64,000 nt of DNA from the NCBI RefSeq assembly GCF_021134715.1, contig NC_060028.1:146501-210500 (forward strand), read 5' to 3'. This document shows, piece by piece, positions 38,861 to 50,852 of this stretch (position 1 is its first letter; every line of letters begins with the position of its first letter). The notes under the pieces are model-generated. The model was not told where the DNA came from. It saw only the letters and a list, made by a program, of their open reading frames with translations, and searched no databases. This DNA is from Daphnia pulex. Lineage: Eukaryota > Arthropoda > Branchiopoda > Diplostraca > Daphniidae. The position numbers and the translations under genes were made by a program.

Positions 38861-40472
38861 TTACACAGCAGTGTAAGTCGCCTGCCAATTATAAATGGCG
38901 GTATTGGGTTTAGTACTGCGACTGGAAATAAACTGCAAAAGCATCACGTTGGATGTTGTGGTGACTACGTCAGGAATTGTACTTCCGGTTACACTGTCCA
39001 AATAAGTCGTGATTCTGTCGTTACCCTGAAAAGTCAAACAAAAAGTTATGCGATCATTCCACCGAATATGGCGAAAATAAAATGATAAATCTCAATAGAA
39101 ACATCAAGCACAGTACAAATGAGCTTTGTATTGAAATGATGAAAACCTTACTTACTTTAATGGAACCTTTGCCAGTCTCCAAATTGAAGGTGGTGAATGT
39201 CAATTGGATTCGCTTTCCTGCTGGCACGATAATGATGACTTTACAAATCTTGCTCTTGCTCCCGTAGTCGCCCGGGAAGTCGGGAGACTGGACAACACCA
39301 GTGCCCGCTGACGTCACGTTGGTGCACATATTCCCGCAGGCTTGTCGTCCGCAAATGAAATCGACACACGCGTAGATTCACGTGACATATGTAGAGAAAA
39401 TAGAAATTTCGTTCCTTGTTAGACATTTTTACCGTTTACAATTTAGATTTCAAATTGTTTTAACGAATGAATGGATTTTACCTGAATCAGTGGCAGAACA
39501 AGAATTTCCTTCGCTCTGTCAAAGTAAGAAAATGCGGAAACGTAAGAAACAAGAAAAATATCGCAAGGAATTGTTGAGATGAAAAATGGAATTTTACCGT
39601 CACTGAAAAAGTCGCCTGCCAATTGTATACGGCGTTGCTGGGTTTACTACTGGCGGAACATTGAAAGCCAATGGACATCATGTTAGTTGTTGTTGAGGGC
39701 ACTGCAGGAATTGTGTTTCCGGTTGCCCCAAAGAATAGATACGTTAGATCACCGGTAATCTGAAAATGTCAAATCAAATTTGGATCACTAAATCGAACGC
39801 TGAAATTCGATAATTCCTTACACCAACATAGCCGACGTCAGTCTCCAAATTGAAGGTGGTAAAGTTCAATTGGATCATCCAACCTGCTGGCGCGGTTATG
39901 ACGATTTTGCAAACCCTGGAATCATTCCCGTAGTCGCCTGGGAAGTCGGGAGACTGGACAACACCTCCACCAGACGTCAGATTGGTGCACATAGTTCCGC
40001 AAGCTTCGCTCCCGCCAATGGATTTGTCGGGCAGATTTGTAGTTCATTTAAACGAGAGAAAATTTCGATTCATTCGGTTATTTCAACATCAAGTTTGTTA
40101 GGGCAATCGATTCAAGTTCATTACCTGCTGGATCAGAAACGGAGCAATTGAAAAGAATCGGCAAAGGAGTTGTTGTTGTTGCCATGGTGGTTGTAGTTGT
40201 GGCAGTAGTTGTAGTTGTAGTTGGTGCTGTCGTCGTCGATGGGTTTACGGTTGTCGATTTGGCCGTCGTCGTGGCAATTTGACTGGGCCAGGTTCTTCTC
40301 GCTATCATTTTTGTTGGCGTCTTCCGGGAATTGCAAATTTCGCCAAGGGCCTCCTGTTAAGTAGATGGGCGTGCGCAAGAGATTAAATATTGAAACTCAA
40401 ACGGAGAAATGTGAAACAACTTACCCCAGTAGCGGCGACAGCCAAAAGGAAGAAAATAGGAAAGGACTTCAT
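38861..40472 (-). CDS. Secreted Thr-rich protein with two CUB domains (gene D)
   Basis: Seven exons: 40472-40425, 40353-40125, 40003-39822, 39759-39598, 39515-39482, 39340-39156 and 39025-38861, giving 334 residues. The signal peptide is MKSFPIFFLLAVAATG. The Thr-rich linker, from E-A-L-G-E-I-C to about residue 80, is shorter than in gene B. CUB 1 covers about 93-207 and CUB 2 about 219-334. Both have V-V-Q-S-P-D-F-P-G-D-Y-G and W-Q-A-T. The 34-nt linker exon reads S-E-G-N-S-C-S. Its upstream region is almost identical to that of gene B, pointing to a recent duplication. The predicted product is extracellular; its ligand is unknown. Confidence 0.9.
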
Positions 40473-40521
40473 TTTCGACAGGCGATTCGAAGGGTTATGA
40501 ATCCAACGACGAAATGGGTCG

Positions 40522-40531
40522 TCATTTATGC
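40522..40531 (-). promoter_or_regulatory. TATA-like box of gene D
   Basis: GCATAAATGAC on the minus strand, about 50 bp before the ATG, lies in the same GACGACCCATTTCGTCGTTG context as in genes B and E. Confidence 0.5.
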
Positions 40532-40582
40532 GCCTGCCGCCAGTTTTCCTATCCAAAACGACAGACTACACCCAAAAACATG

Positions 40583-40751
40583 ATGAGGTCTGCATTGTGC
40601 ATCTGCGTTTCTCTGTTGCTGGCCGGCCAGGATAAGCCCCGTGCTGATTCTCTATTCCCTTTGTCGTCCAACAGGGAAAATAATCCACAAGTGTGCCGCT
40701 CTCGCAGTTGTTTTTCTTCTATAGAAATCGGCTTTACATTGCTGGTGAAAA
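40583..40751. promoter_or_regulatory. Conserved upstream block of gene D
   Basis: Near-identical partner of 13370-13534. GCATCTGCGTTTCTCTG, GGCCGGCCAGGATAAGCCCC and CTCTATTCCCTTTGTCG are shared. Confidence 0.35.
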
Positions 40752-41060
40752 AATGACGCACGCGTCTGTTTTCCGCTCGGGCAATCAATGAGCTCGTCGC
40801 AGCGTAGATTCACCACCCCACCACCACCCTCTCGTTAGCCATTGCTTAGTCATGTCAGTAAGTTGCGTGTGGCAACTAACTGTTTGCGTTTAAGTTACTA
40901 CTCGAATAAAACGAATGACAACTGCGAGAGTAGTCGACACAAATCGGTCGGCGGCTACAGGAGCGCACTTCTAGTCTTCTACTACAATCGAATCATTTTG
41001 TCGCATTGATTTCTCAACACACATTCGAAAATGGCAAGTCGAAATCTGTTTCCTTTTTGG
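40752..41060 (-). repeat. Recurrent Cys-frame block, copy 5
   Basis: The minus-strand frame is still open as R-R-L-E-V-R-S-C-S-R-R-P-I-C-V-D-Y-S-R-S-C, but two of the conserved Cys are lost. The block ends at GAAAATGGCAAGT. Confidence 0.65.
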
Positions 41061-41337
41061 GTAAAATTCTGTGTTCAATTGAAATTTATAATATAAAGTT
41101 TAGTTCATTTTTTTAAAACTATGATGCGACCTTACCGCATTTGAATTTATAATGGTAAATTTTGGCTCTTCTCTCTTCATAATAATTAATGAATCAAATC
41201 AAATATATACCTGGCGAAGATATTCACGATAACCTAATTTAGGATTGCTCGGCTGTAGAACGGACTCAACGCAACACAGACGTGAAATTTTTAAAAGCAA
41301 ATAGACGAAAAATGTAATGTACCTATATTCCAAAATC

Positions 41338-42130
41338 GTTACGGGTCCAGCACGGGTTATTCCACGGCCACCACCTTAGTCGGAAGTTGCCATTCCACCT
41401 GTACGATATTGAGTCTGACTGCGCTCTGGTTAAACTTGGCAGCTCTTGTTATAATTGCTGTAGTCGCCGGGGAAGTTGGCAGACTGGACAACACCTCCCG
41501 TTAATGTCACACAAGTGCACAAATTTCCAAAAAATTTCACCTTGACACCCGCAAATGATTTGTAGGAACGGTCAGTTCCAGATTAAACATAGCCAAATTT
41601 CGATTCACTTGGACATTTTGAGCATCCAAGACATTGTCAGCCTGTCAGGTGATCTAGTGGCTGATGCAAATGTCGATGTTGTCTCCGTTTTACCTTGTTT
41701 TAAAAAAAGAGTTGAGAAATGAATGAGAAACTCAATTTAAAGTTCAAGATATTCTGAGCTGTGCTAACTGTGGATGAAGTCGGTGCAGTTGATGTTGACG
41801 TCTGTTCTTTGCTGGTCATGGTGGAGACTCTTGTTGTTTTGTGTAGAAGGTAAGGCAATGATTGTTCTAGGTACTGATGTCGACGTAGTTCTTGTCGTTA
41901 TCAAAGCCTTGGTTGTTGCGGATGAGCTCAATAAGGTGTTGCTGGATTTCGGGCTGGTTTTCGACGGGATACCCGTCGTGGTCCCAGCAGTTGTTTTCTT
42001 CGTTGTTGCTGTTGGTTTAGTGGTTGGTTCAATAAACAGTCGATGGCTTTATTGATGTTGTGGTGCTCGGACTGGAAGTTGTCTTGATAGTTGTTGTCCT
42101 TATTATGATATTAGTCCTACTAAAGGCTGT
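41338..42130 (-). pseudogene. Chimeric CUB relic J
   Basis: A Thr/Ser-rich coding remnant (about 42110-41760, frames interrupted) is followed at 41545-41458 by a canonical CUB start (T-G-G-V-V-Q-S-A-N-F-P-G-D-Y). After K-S-C-Q-V this passes directly into the CUB-like relic type (F-N-Q-S-A-V...W-Q-L-P-T-K-V-V-A-V-E) without a splice site and with stops. The join looks like an unequal recombination between the two CUB exon types. Confidence 0.65.
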
Positions 42131-42596
42131 TATAGTGACTAATAAATGTTATTTAATGCTCGTTAAAAAGTGTTCATGTGACAAAAGGTTCCAATTCCGT
42201 CAAGTGAATCGAAACCCCACATGTGACTCGAAAAATTCAGCGATGAGCAGCAGATCCCGCGCGATCACAAAAAACAACAAGTCAACTTATAATGTCTCTG
42301 ACGTCCTCGGAACTGCCTAATTACACAACTGCAAAAGAGATTATAAAGGTTGCACTACAAACAACAACATCATCTAATTACGTTCTTTAATCACAAAATT
42401 CTATTTTTGAATTGTTGATGAACTCAATGACATTTATTTTAAAAAGCCAATAATTTTATCTTCGTTGCAGTTGCTCATTTCCGTTATGGTAGATGTAGGC
42501 CTAGGCCTAGGCCTGTCGTATCTTCCTGCTCAAAAATAAAGAAAATGAAATAACGGCGACTAAAGCAAAAATGCCATTAATTGATGTGAAGCCCCA
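42131..42596. other. Intergenic 3' of gene E
   Basis: Contains a diverged copy of the GTCTCT...GACG...CTTATAAA flank block (about 42290-42350) and the palindromic hexamer run AGGCCTAGGCCTAGGCCT at 42497-42515. Confidence 0.45.
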
Positions 42597-44510
42597 TCAT
42601 ACCGTTATAGCAGTGTAAGTTGCTCGCCAATTATATATTGAGGTGCTGACGCTGAATGCACTACTGGCATGGGACGAAAAAAATATGTACACGATGTTGG
42701 ATGTTGTGGTGACTACTGCAGGAGTTAAACTTCCGGTTGCCCCAGACAAATAAAGCGAGCCTGTGTCGGCAACCTGAGAATTCCAACAACAAGTTATGTG
42801 ATAAATATAATATAAAGTACAGTAATAATGGGCTTTGCATTGAAAAGAAATGCCATCGATTGGAATCAATGAATACTTACATCAATAAAACCATAGTTAT
42901 CGTCCAAATTGAAGGTGGTGAATTCCAACCGGATTTGCTTTCCTGCTGGCACGACAATGGTGACAGCACAATACCTGTCCTTATTCCCGTAGTCGGCAGG
43001 GAAGTTGGGAGACTGGACAACACCGGTGCCGATGGACGTCCCGTCACCACACATATTGCCACAGGCTTTTCGTCCGCACAGAAGATTCATTTGACAACAA
43101 GAAAAGTTTCGTTCCTCAGACGTTTACCGTTTACGAAAATGAATGGGCGTTACCTAATGGATCCTGGACAGAACAAGAACTCCCTTGGCTCTGTCAAAGT
43201 CAGAAATTGGGAGCGTTAGAAACTTAAAAATTTAACATCACAGGAATGAAATTTACCGTCACAGAAAAATTCGCCTGCCATCGTTGACCAGATGTCATGG
43301 TGTTGGTTTTACTACTGGCAGAAAATTCATAGCCGATTTCCATGCTGCCGGTGGTTGCGGGTACTAGGGCAGGAATTGTGTTGCCGGATGTCGGAGGCAA
43401 TAGGTACGTTACATAATCGGCAACCTGACAAGTGCAAACAAATTTGGATCAGCGAGTAGTATTGAAATTTGATTTCTTTTCCTTACGTAAACAGAGCAGA
43501 CGTTGGTTTCCACATTGAAGTCGGTGAATTTCAATTGGATCATCCAACCTGCCGGCGCGGTAATGATGACATAACATTTCTTGTTATAATTCTCGTAGTT
43601 GCCGGGAAAGTCGGGAGACTGGACGACACCGGTAGTCGTTGACGTCACGTTGCCGCACATATTTCCGCACGCTTCGCTCCCGCAATGGATTTGTAGAGAC
43701 GGCCGGTTCCATGCGTATGGATTCAACGAGTCAAATTTCGATTCACTAAACATTTGAGCATCCAAGTTTCAACTAGAATTTCATGATGTTACCTGGATCA
43801 GAAACAAAACAATCAAAGAGAACCGGCGAAGGAGTTGTTGTTGTCTCTGCTGCTGTTGTCGTCGTGACAGATGAACTAGCGGCCGTTGTATCTGTTCGAC
43901 CCTGTTCAAAAAAGAATTGAAAAACTGAATGAGAAACTGTTCTGGAGTTGTTGGTAACCGTGGAAGTGGTTGGCGCAGCTGTTGTTCTAGCGGTGGTGGG
44001 CGGTACTAACGTCGTCGATGTAGTTCTGGTTGTTGTTGCCCTTGTTGTTGTCTTTGTTGTTGTCCTCGGCTTAAAGGATGTCGTTGTTTTGACTGACGTT
44101 GTTGTTTTGCCAGTTGTTGGTTTGGCCGTCGTTCTTACTGTGGTACTAGTAGAGGATTTGACGGTTGTCTTCGAGGTGACGGGCTTGGTGGTCGTTGTCT
44201 TGGATGTTCTTGTGGTAGTTGGTTTAACAGTTGTCTTTATTGTTGCAGGTTTACCCATCAATGTCGTTGTCCTCGCAGGTTTCTTGGTGGTCGTCGTCGA
44301 AGCTGTTGGTTTCTTGGTTGTTTGGGCCTCCTGTTTCGCCCCACATAAAATAACAGTGCGCAAAATTATATTAAATTACAGGGCTGGGTTAGGTTAAAAT
44401 TAGGAGCCACAAAACAGTTTTCAACTAAAAGAAGAAATAGTCAAACAACTTACCGCAGCGACAGCCAGGAAGACGACAACTGCAAGGAAGAGAATTGGAA
44501 AGAACTTCAT
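42597..44510 (-). CDS. Secreted protein with long Thr-rich mucin-like region and two CUB domains (gene E)
   Basis: Seven exons: 44510-44454, 44330-43793, 43671-43487, 43424-43257, 43190-43154, 43065-42881 and 42773-42597, giving 448 residues. The signal peptide is MKFFPILFLAVVVFLAVAA. Residues 20-190 are almost only Thr, Lys, Pro, Ser and Val in T-T-T-T-K-K-P-like runs, a likely heavily O-glycosylated stalk. CUB 1 is about 199-316 and CUB 2 about 329-448. In CUB 1, N-W-Q is R-W-Q; in CUB 2 it is N-W-R. The 37-nt linker exon reads S-Q-G-S-S-C-S. A 57-nt in-frame stretch, 43958-43902, has splice-like ends and could be an extra intron. Confidence 0.9.
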
Positions 44511-44528
44511 TTTCTATCAAGAAGATAT

Positions 44529-44549
44529 GGGGGGGGGGGGGGGGGGGGG
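44529..44549. repeat. Homopolymer run of 21 G in the 5' UTR of gene E
   Basis: The run sits between the TATA box and the ATG, so the transcript would start with about 21 C. The tract is absent at the same place in paralogues B, D and F. Confidence 0.8.
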
Positions 44550-44577
44550 TTATGAATCCAACAACGAAATGGGTCGT

Positions 44578-44586
44578 CTTTTATAC
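44578..44586 (-). promoter_or_regulatory. TATA box of gene E
   Basis: GTATAAAAG on the minus strand, about 70 bp before the ATG; the extra distance is due to the G run. Confidence 0.7.
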
Positions 44587-44675
44587 ACCCGCCGGCTCCA
44601 TTTTTCTGTATCGATATTTAGCGACATGTAACCGAAAAACTTGGCGGTGAAGGGACCCCCGTCATCAGGTGCGTA

Positions 44676-44770
44676 ATAGAGCATCTGTGTTCCAATTTAT
44701 GCCAACCAAGATAAGACCCGGGCTTCGTACTGTCCTTTATCATTGCACAGGGTAGAATCCAAAAGGTCTG
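44676..44770. promoter_or_regulatory. Conserved upstream block of gene E
   Basis: GAGCATCTGTGTTCCAATTT and AGGGTAGAATCCAAAAGGTC match the block upstream of gene F (47757-47850) almost base for base and are diverged from the B/D version. Confidence 0.35.
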
Positions 44771-44959
44771 GGGTGCCCATTCACGTCATCAACTTTGCCC
44801 TCGTTTTAAAAAGATTCGTTGAAAACGGATGCAGATGTTTGAATGAGGACTCGATGAACGGACCGGAATCCAGGCCACAAAACAGACCCGGATCCCTGTT
44901 GGCAAAATGTCGATGCCGAAGCATTTTTTCAGATATTTCTAGAAAAACAAACAGGGCAA

Positions 44960-45195
44960 ATGACGCACGCGTCTGCTGTTTTCCGCTCTGATAAATAATT
45001 TACTCATCTCAGCGTAGATTCATTCCCCCCACCACCCTCCCTTATTTCATTGGTTTGTCGAAAACAAGAAAAAAAAAACGACAGGTGTGACAGTAGTCGA
45101 CAGATATCGGTCGGCTTCAGGCGCAAACAAATAATTTTGTCCCACTTATTTGTTCACAACGGTGAAAATGGTAAGTAAATCTTTTCCCCTTTAAT
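44960..45195 (-). repeat. Recurrent Cys-frame block, copy 6
   Basis: Holds TGACGCACGCGTCTGCTG, GACAGGTGTGACAGTAGTCG and GAAAATGGTAAGT. The Cys frame has a stop after F-V-C-A. Confidence 0.65.
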
Positions 45196-46530
45196 TGTGA
45201 AATTCCATTTTCAATTGCAATGGATCTAAAGTTAAGTTAATTTGTTATTATACAAGGCCTTGCAAATAATAGGGGTCGGGTCCACTTGACGATATCAATA
45301 CAACACAGATGTGAAATTTAAGAAGCCAATAGATGAAAACATTGATTTACCTAGATTCTCAAACGTCCAGCTGCGCGTCCAGCACGTTATTCACGGCGAC
45401 CTGAACGATATTGGGTACGCATCAATGCACATCAATAGAATTTTAATATGTTTAAGTGATGACTATACTAGTATCAAACAAGTTGTGATTTCAAAAGGAC
45501 TATGTCGTTAATGTTTAGAAATTATTCATGAATTTTGAGGTACTGCTACTGTACGTACATTTTTTAGCGGGTTGACTTCACTGTTGGCCAGTGGGGCTGG
45601 ATGTAGACCAAAATACACTCTTCAAGTGAATGGCAGATCCTGATATCTGGAAAATGTCAAATCATTAAATGGTTACCTCACAAAATAAATGCTCACAAAT
45701 CTGAAGTAGTGACTAGTACAGTGATGTGACATTACCAACTGGGTACTAAATAAACAGCCATTTTAGTTGACAGCAGCTAATTGTGAATGACTTGAAGTTT
45801 CATCTCTAAAATTTCACAACGTTTGGAACTTTAAAAATCCTAAAATTAAGAAAGGTTCTCTTCACTTCAGCAATTCATATAGATTATAGTAGTAATGTCA
45901 TTGCGTGAAAACTGAACAATAAAGGACCTAGGATCCAAACCCTACTCTATTTCACCAGTTACAATTTTTGAAACTGAACGAGTCCCTGTGGCTCTTCAGG
46001 AGAAGGGATGGCAAATCTGCAATAATAGATTTTGACAAAATTGTTATGCTTGCAAAAACTTTTGTCTCAACAGTTTCATTTGAATACGTGCTGTCTAACT
46101 TCCCTCTTTTCTGTGTAACTTCTCTCTTTTCTTTAATGAAGACTTTGAGGAGTTAAAAGTTGCCGGGGCAGTTTCTCAGACTCTGATATGCAGGTAAATA
46201 ATTCCATTTTGTATTCTGCGTTTTAACCATTCGTCTGCTTAGACATTGCCAGATATTTCTATTTGTTTGGCCATTTCGCACATTGACATTTCCCATTTTG
46301 TTTATTTTTCTTTCTCTGTTTTCAGGCTTCCAGTTCCAGCAGTAAAATTGATGATGCGGCCAGTTTTTTGACAGACGAATGAGATTATATTTCTTAACTT
46401 AAATTATTCTTCCATAGCTACAAAGTACAAAGTCATTAAGTCACATAAAAACATTTGTCAAAAGGCGCGGGGATTTTTAATAATAATCGGACAGAGGCCG
46501 ACAGCCGTGAATGAAGTTGCGCTGTTTGGA
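45196..46530. other. Intergenic 3' of gene F
   Basis: A short CUB-like relic (about 45350-45415), block Q copy 3 (45672-46110) and the TTCGTCTGCT motif (46228) are visible. No gene. Confidence 0.5.
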
Positions 46531-47537
46531 TTAGGGCACTACCTTGAATGTCGCCTGCCATTTGGCGGGCCTCAAACGAAACGGTAGACCGGCATTATTT
46601 CTATCCGTATCGAAAACGACCGACATTTGGTTGGTCTCGACAGTAGTAAACGGAGCAGAGGGGAGGGAATAACCGGTGAGATTTGCAGCTAGAATCGTCC
46701 CGGACGGAAATATTCCGTCATAAACCTTGAAAAGATACCAAACATAAATCACACTTTTCAAACCAAAAGATTGAGAATCAACTTACATTGATGAGATCAA
46801 ATTTGTTTTCCACGACGAACGCGGTGAATGTCAGTTGAATTTTCCTGCGCGGCGGGGCCTTGATCGTGTAAAGGCAGTTGATGAACGTATCACTGGAATT
46901 GTACACTCCGTAGTCGTTGGGGAAGTTGAGAGACTGGATAGTCCCACTGGTTGGCGTCAGCAAAGTACAAGTCCCACAAGCTGTGCGACCAATCGAAAAT
47001 TGAGAAAGTGAAATGGCTGTCACAATATCGGGCGTGATTGATTATTTGACGACAATTGATTTACGTGATTCAGATATTTCGGTGAGAGCTAACGCAGTGC
47101 AGGTGACGGTACGACGTGGGGCGGTAGTCGTGGTCGTTGCTGGGTTGACTGTGGTAGTACGTCTCGGCGATGTTGTTGCTGTTGTGGTGGTTGTTGGTTG
47201 GCTGGTGGTCGTTGTTGTCGCGGTGGTTTTCTTGGGTTTCCTTGTTTTTATTGGCTGGACTGTTGTCGTCGTGACAGGAGTTGTTGTCGTTCTCACAGTG
47301 GACGTGGTCGTGGTTGTTGTCGTTGTAGTAGGGGGTCTGGGGGGTTTAGGTTTGGGTTGTGGGGCCTCCTGTTTTGTATACATAGACGGGCATAGAAGTA
47401 CGTATAGATATTTGTAGTCAAAGAGAGGTTAATAATGATTGAAACTCAAACGAGAAATAGTCAAAACAACTTACCTGGGCAGCAGCGACGGCCAAACAGA
47501 CGACTGCCAAAAGGAAGACAATCGGAAACAACTTCAT
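46531..47537 (-). CDS. Secreted Thr/Pro-rich protein with one CUB domain (gene F)
   Basis: Four exons: 47537-47475, 47368-47065, 46980-46787 and 46725-46531, giving 251 residues. The signal peptide is MKLFPIVFLLAVVCLAVAAA. The linker (residues 22-110) starts E-A-P-Q-P-K-P-K-P-P-R-P-P and continues as long T runs. The single CUB has G-T-I-Q-S-L-N-F-P-N-D-Y-G, an N-C-L-Y-T-I-K-A-P strand and K-W-Q-A-T-F, and it has diverged from the other copies. There is no linker microexon, so the gene either lost or never gained a second CUB. Confidence 0.88.
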
Positions 47538-47589
47538 TTTCTATTTAGGCGATTGTGAGGTTTGTGAATCCAACGACGAATGGGAACGT

Positions 47590-47598
47590 CTTTTATAC
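47590..47598 (-). promoter_or_regulatory. TATA box of gene F
   Basis: GGTATAAAAGACG on the minus strand, about 55 bp before the ATG. Confidence 0.7.
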
Positions 47599-47639
47599 CC
47601 TCGCCGTCAGTTTTCCTATCGATTCAAACGGCGGGAAAA

Positions 47640-47850
47640 AGGGAGGGACGTTAGAAACAGGAGCAACTAGTCGGGATCTATCGTGCCACGTTGATATGAA
47701 CGTGGCCAATTCCAATAGGAATTGCCAACCCAATCGCGCCCACCATCAGGTCTGCATAGAGCACCTGTGTTCCAATTTATGCTGGCCAGGATTGAACCCC
47801 CTGATTCACACTGTCCTTTATCATTGCACAGGGTAGAATCCAAAAGGTCT
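47640..47850. promoter_or_regulatory. Upstream elements of gene F
   Basis: GGGAGGGACGTTAGAAACAG (47640-47661) is shared with gene B; GAGCACCTGTGTTCCAATTT and the following 80 bp are shared with gene E. The promoter therefore combines elements of both paralogues. Confidence 0.4.
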
Positions 47851-48027
47851 GGGGTGCCCATTCACGTCATCAACTCTGCCCTCGTTTTAAAAAGTTTCGT
47901 TGAAAACGGATGCAGATGTTTCAATGAGGACCAGCCGGATCGGAGTCGAGGCCAAAGTTCTCGCAGGTTTTTCTGGCGAGAAATCCGCTTCGTCTATGAC
48001 CTAAAAAAAAAACAAAACAAAAACAGG

Positions 48028-48330
48028 GGCAAATGACGCACGCGTCTGCTGTTTTCCGCTCTGATAATTAATTAGCTCAACTCAGCGTAGATTCATCCCC
48101 CACCCCGCACCACCCTCCCGTTTATCATGGGTTTGCGACTTTGCGTGTGGCAAATAAATGATTGCGATTTTAAGTTACTGCTCGAAAAAAAAAAATACGA
48201 CAGGTGTGACAGTAGTCGACATAAATCGGTTACCTACAGGCGCAGACTTCTAGTCTCCGACAATCACACAATTATTCGTTTGGCATTTACATTTGTCAAC
48301 ACTCAAAAATGGTTAGTAAAAACCTTTTCC
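48028..48330 (-). repeat. Recurrent Cys-frame block, copy 7
   Basis: All landmarks are present, ending at AAAAATGGTTAGT. A small indel changes C-N-R-P-I to C-R-stop in the minus-strand frame. Confidence 0.65.
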
Positions 48331-49317
48331 TATTTTGAGTGAAATTCCTTTTTCAATTGAAGTGTTACCACAGTCAAGTCAATTTTTAATTCTGAGAGAT
48401 TTTACAAATGTTAGGGATTGGGAACAAACGTCGACACTTCTCCCATCATGATAGAATCAAATCAAATATACCTGGAGATATTCACGATAAGCTAATTTGG
48501 ACTGCTAGCAGACTAGAACGGACTGGACGCAACACAAATGTGAAATTTTAAAAGCGAATTGACGAAAAATGTGTAGTTACCCAAATTCAATAAAACCGCC
48601 ACGGATCCATCGCCACGAGTTCCACGGCCACCAACTGTGTCGTCGGAAGTTGCGATCCAGTTATATGGCCCCGCATACGAGATGAAGAAACGGCCACACA
48701 TTTGATCCTCAGGTCCAGGAACTCTGCAAAACTATGTCGTGGTAATATTTACTTCAAAGTTAACTCTCTTTAACCGGGATCGAATTCAGTTAAATTGGAC
48801 ACGAAATCAGGTGACTGTTAATTGACGAAAACCGAGCCGGAATCGACACAATCCATCAAAAAAAGGCCATTGGAACATGGATCACAAAAGAAATACCGCA
48901 ATGAACAGCATCTTCACGCCATCATAAAACATACCTGCACTCTCCGTCACAAAAAATGAACATATAAAGGTAAAAGAAAAAACAAAATTAATTTAAAGGG
49001 ACTCGATCCAGCTAAAAATAATAGTCACGAGTTCAATCTATTATAGCATGTCACATCTTGAGGCATTTTTGTAAACTCGAACACTTAGCCGCCGACATGT
49101 TGATGTTCAAATTTTAAGTTTTAAACTAGAAAAAAATAAGCCTTGTTGTTCAAGTATATTAATTATACGTGAATTTAGCAACAAAAAGAAAATATCCGCC
49201 ACCTAAATATTAAAGAAAGTGCCCAACATAAATGCCAGAGTTCTGTGTTGTACAAGAATAACGGGCAATATCGTTGCAGTAATAGTGGAACTGGATACAC
49301 ACACGGTGTTTCAGAAC
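48331..49317. other. Intergenic; CUB-like relic and 3' flank of astacin 2
   Basis: 48590-48680 on the minus strand is a diverged CUB-like exon relic (GCAACTTCCGACGACAC, donor GG/GTAACT). The rest shows no gene. Confidence 0.45.
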
Positions 49318-50656
49318 TTAGCGCTTTCCCGCCGATGGGCAGTACATCTTTTTGAGTTTGTTGATATCCAACTGTTCAACAAGAAAACGAGACAAACATT
49401 TTTATTTTAGTTAAACGTGATCTTGCAAGTCCTCAACGTCAAATGTCTCCTAGTTGCAAGTTGGAAATCGCTTTCGTATTTCGACCTACCGTACTCAAAC
49501 CTTTTCGCTGTCCAATTACAACCCCATTCGTGCTTAATTTAGCCTTCATTTCCTGACCCAGCCCATAGTGCATCACGGAACCTGCGTGATCAGAAACATC
49601 AAATTAAACAAACGTGGACGAAGAAGATACGAATCTCAATTTCAAACTGACCATAGTCGTAAGTGAGGAGGAGGCTGGATCCTTGCGCAATGGCGTACTG
49701 CGCCTTCCATCCTAAGATTGAAAAGAAACGAAGTAAAATTGATGCCATCCAATTATTATCCCGTCACTTATTGCATAATTATACGGAATTCAATGAATTG
49801 GACTGACCTGCTTCGATTTTATCCCAAAGAATCTCGACGTATTTGTCACGATCGGGTCGAGTGTGCTCGTGATGGAAGCCGACGCGATGCATCAATTCGT
49901 GCATGATGGTTCCCGCTTGATACTGGTAACAGCTGGGCGATAAAGTGACATCATGTGCTCCTCCACCTTTGTAGAAACCGAGTCCCGATGAATAGCAACT
50001 AAAACTGTTGAAAAGTGTCAAACCAACATTTAGAACTTGGTCAATAACTAATAAACGATTCAGGCGAAGCTTATACGTACGCTGTGGTATCGAGTTTGTT
50101 GATTTTGATGTAGTCCGTTTGCTTCGTTCGCGGGACAAAGCGGATGCAGGTATTCTTGTGGTACTGCGTCATGGCGTAACCGATGGCGCATCGGGCCTTG
50201 GCATCTGATTCAAACACGAGTGCATAAAACAAATTTGGATTCATAAAACGAAATGAAAACAAAAAAAAAGATTCGAGGCCTTACCAAATGACGAGTCGAT
50301 GACGTATGGAATTGCATTTGCTTTGGGCCATTTTTGATTGACGTAAGCGTTCTTATTGGGAAACATGACGATATCATTTCCCTCGGACATGGGGAAGTCT
50401 TCGGGTGCTAAAGTAAACCATCAAAACAAATGAAACAATTGAATATTAAAAGGATAAAGCAAGTAGAAAACGATATACTACCTGATTTGCCAAATGTTGG
50501 GACGCACGCAAGTTCTGCCGCGGTTAAAGGGGCTCCGAAAGCTCGATCCATTTCCTCGGGTGTCCCGACTGGAGTCCCCGTGATGACTTGCATCATCCAG
50601 CAACACGACCAAACCAAGGCCAGCATAACCCTCGCACCCGATTTCTTCGACATCAT
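49318..50656 (-). CDS. Astacin-family zinc metalloprotease 2
   Basis: Exons: 50656-50482, 50407-50285, 50204-50081, 50004-49808, 49711-49652, 49581-49490 and 49371-49318, giving 274 residues, the same total as astacin 1. The signal/propeptide and the W-P-K-A-N-A-I-P-Y-V-I-D start are conserved. The zinc site is H176-E177-L-M-H180-R-V-G-F-H-H186-E-H-T-R-P-D-R-D and the Met-turn is S-V-M-H-Y (M230). Compared with copy 1 it lacks three residues before the catalytic domain and has a different C-terminus, M-Y-C-P-S-A-G-K-R. No CUB or EGF domain is attached. Confidence 0.93.
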
Positions 50657-50840
50657 CCTATTCGTCAACTTGGAATCAAATCAGAAACAAACGAAAACCA
50701 ATCAATAATACGATAAAATCAAGTCAAACTTAAGGCGAAGAATATTACCTGCTGGACTGGATTGCGGAGAGAAAAAGGCTGTCCGTGCCGAGTCGATGCG
50801 CAGCCCTCGTTGAATCCTGTCTCTGCATCACTGGGCGGTC

Positions 50841-50852
50841 CTCTTTTTATCC
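50841..50852 (-). promoter_or_regulatory. TATA-like promoter of astacin 2
   Basis: GGATAAAAAGAG after GGCCGACC on the minus strand, as in astacin 1. A 5' UTR exon probably ends at CCAGCAG/GTAATA near 50749. Confidence 0.55.

Noticed and set aside
43948..44397. Long Val/Leu-rich plus-strand frame (also 47013-47417 and 41774-42055)
   Set aside because: These are antisense to Thr-rich exons; the complement of ACN codons gives Val/Cys/Gly-rich frames by composition alone.
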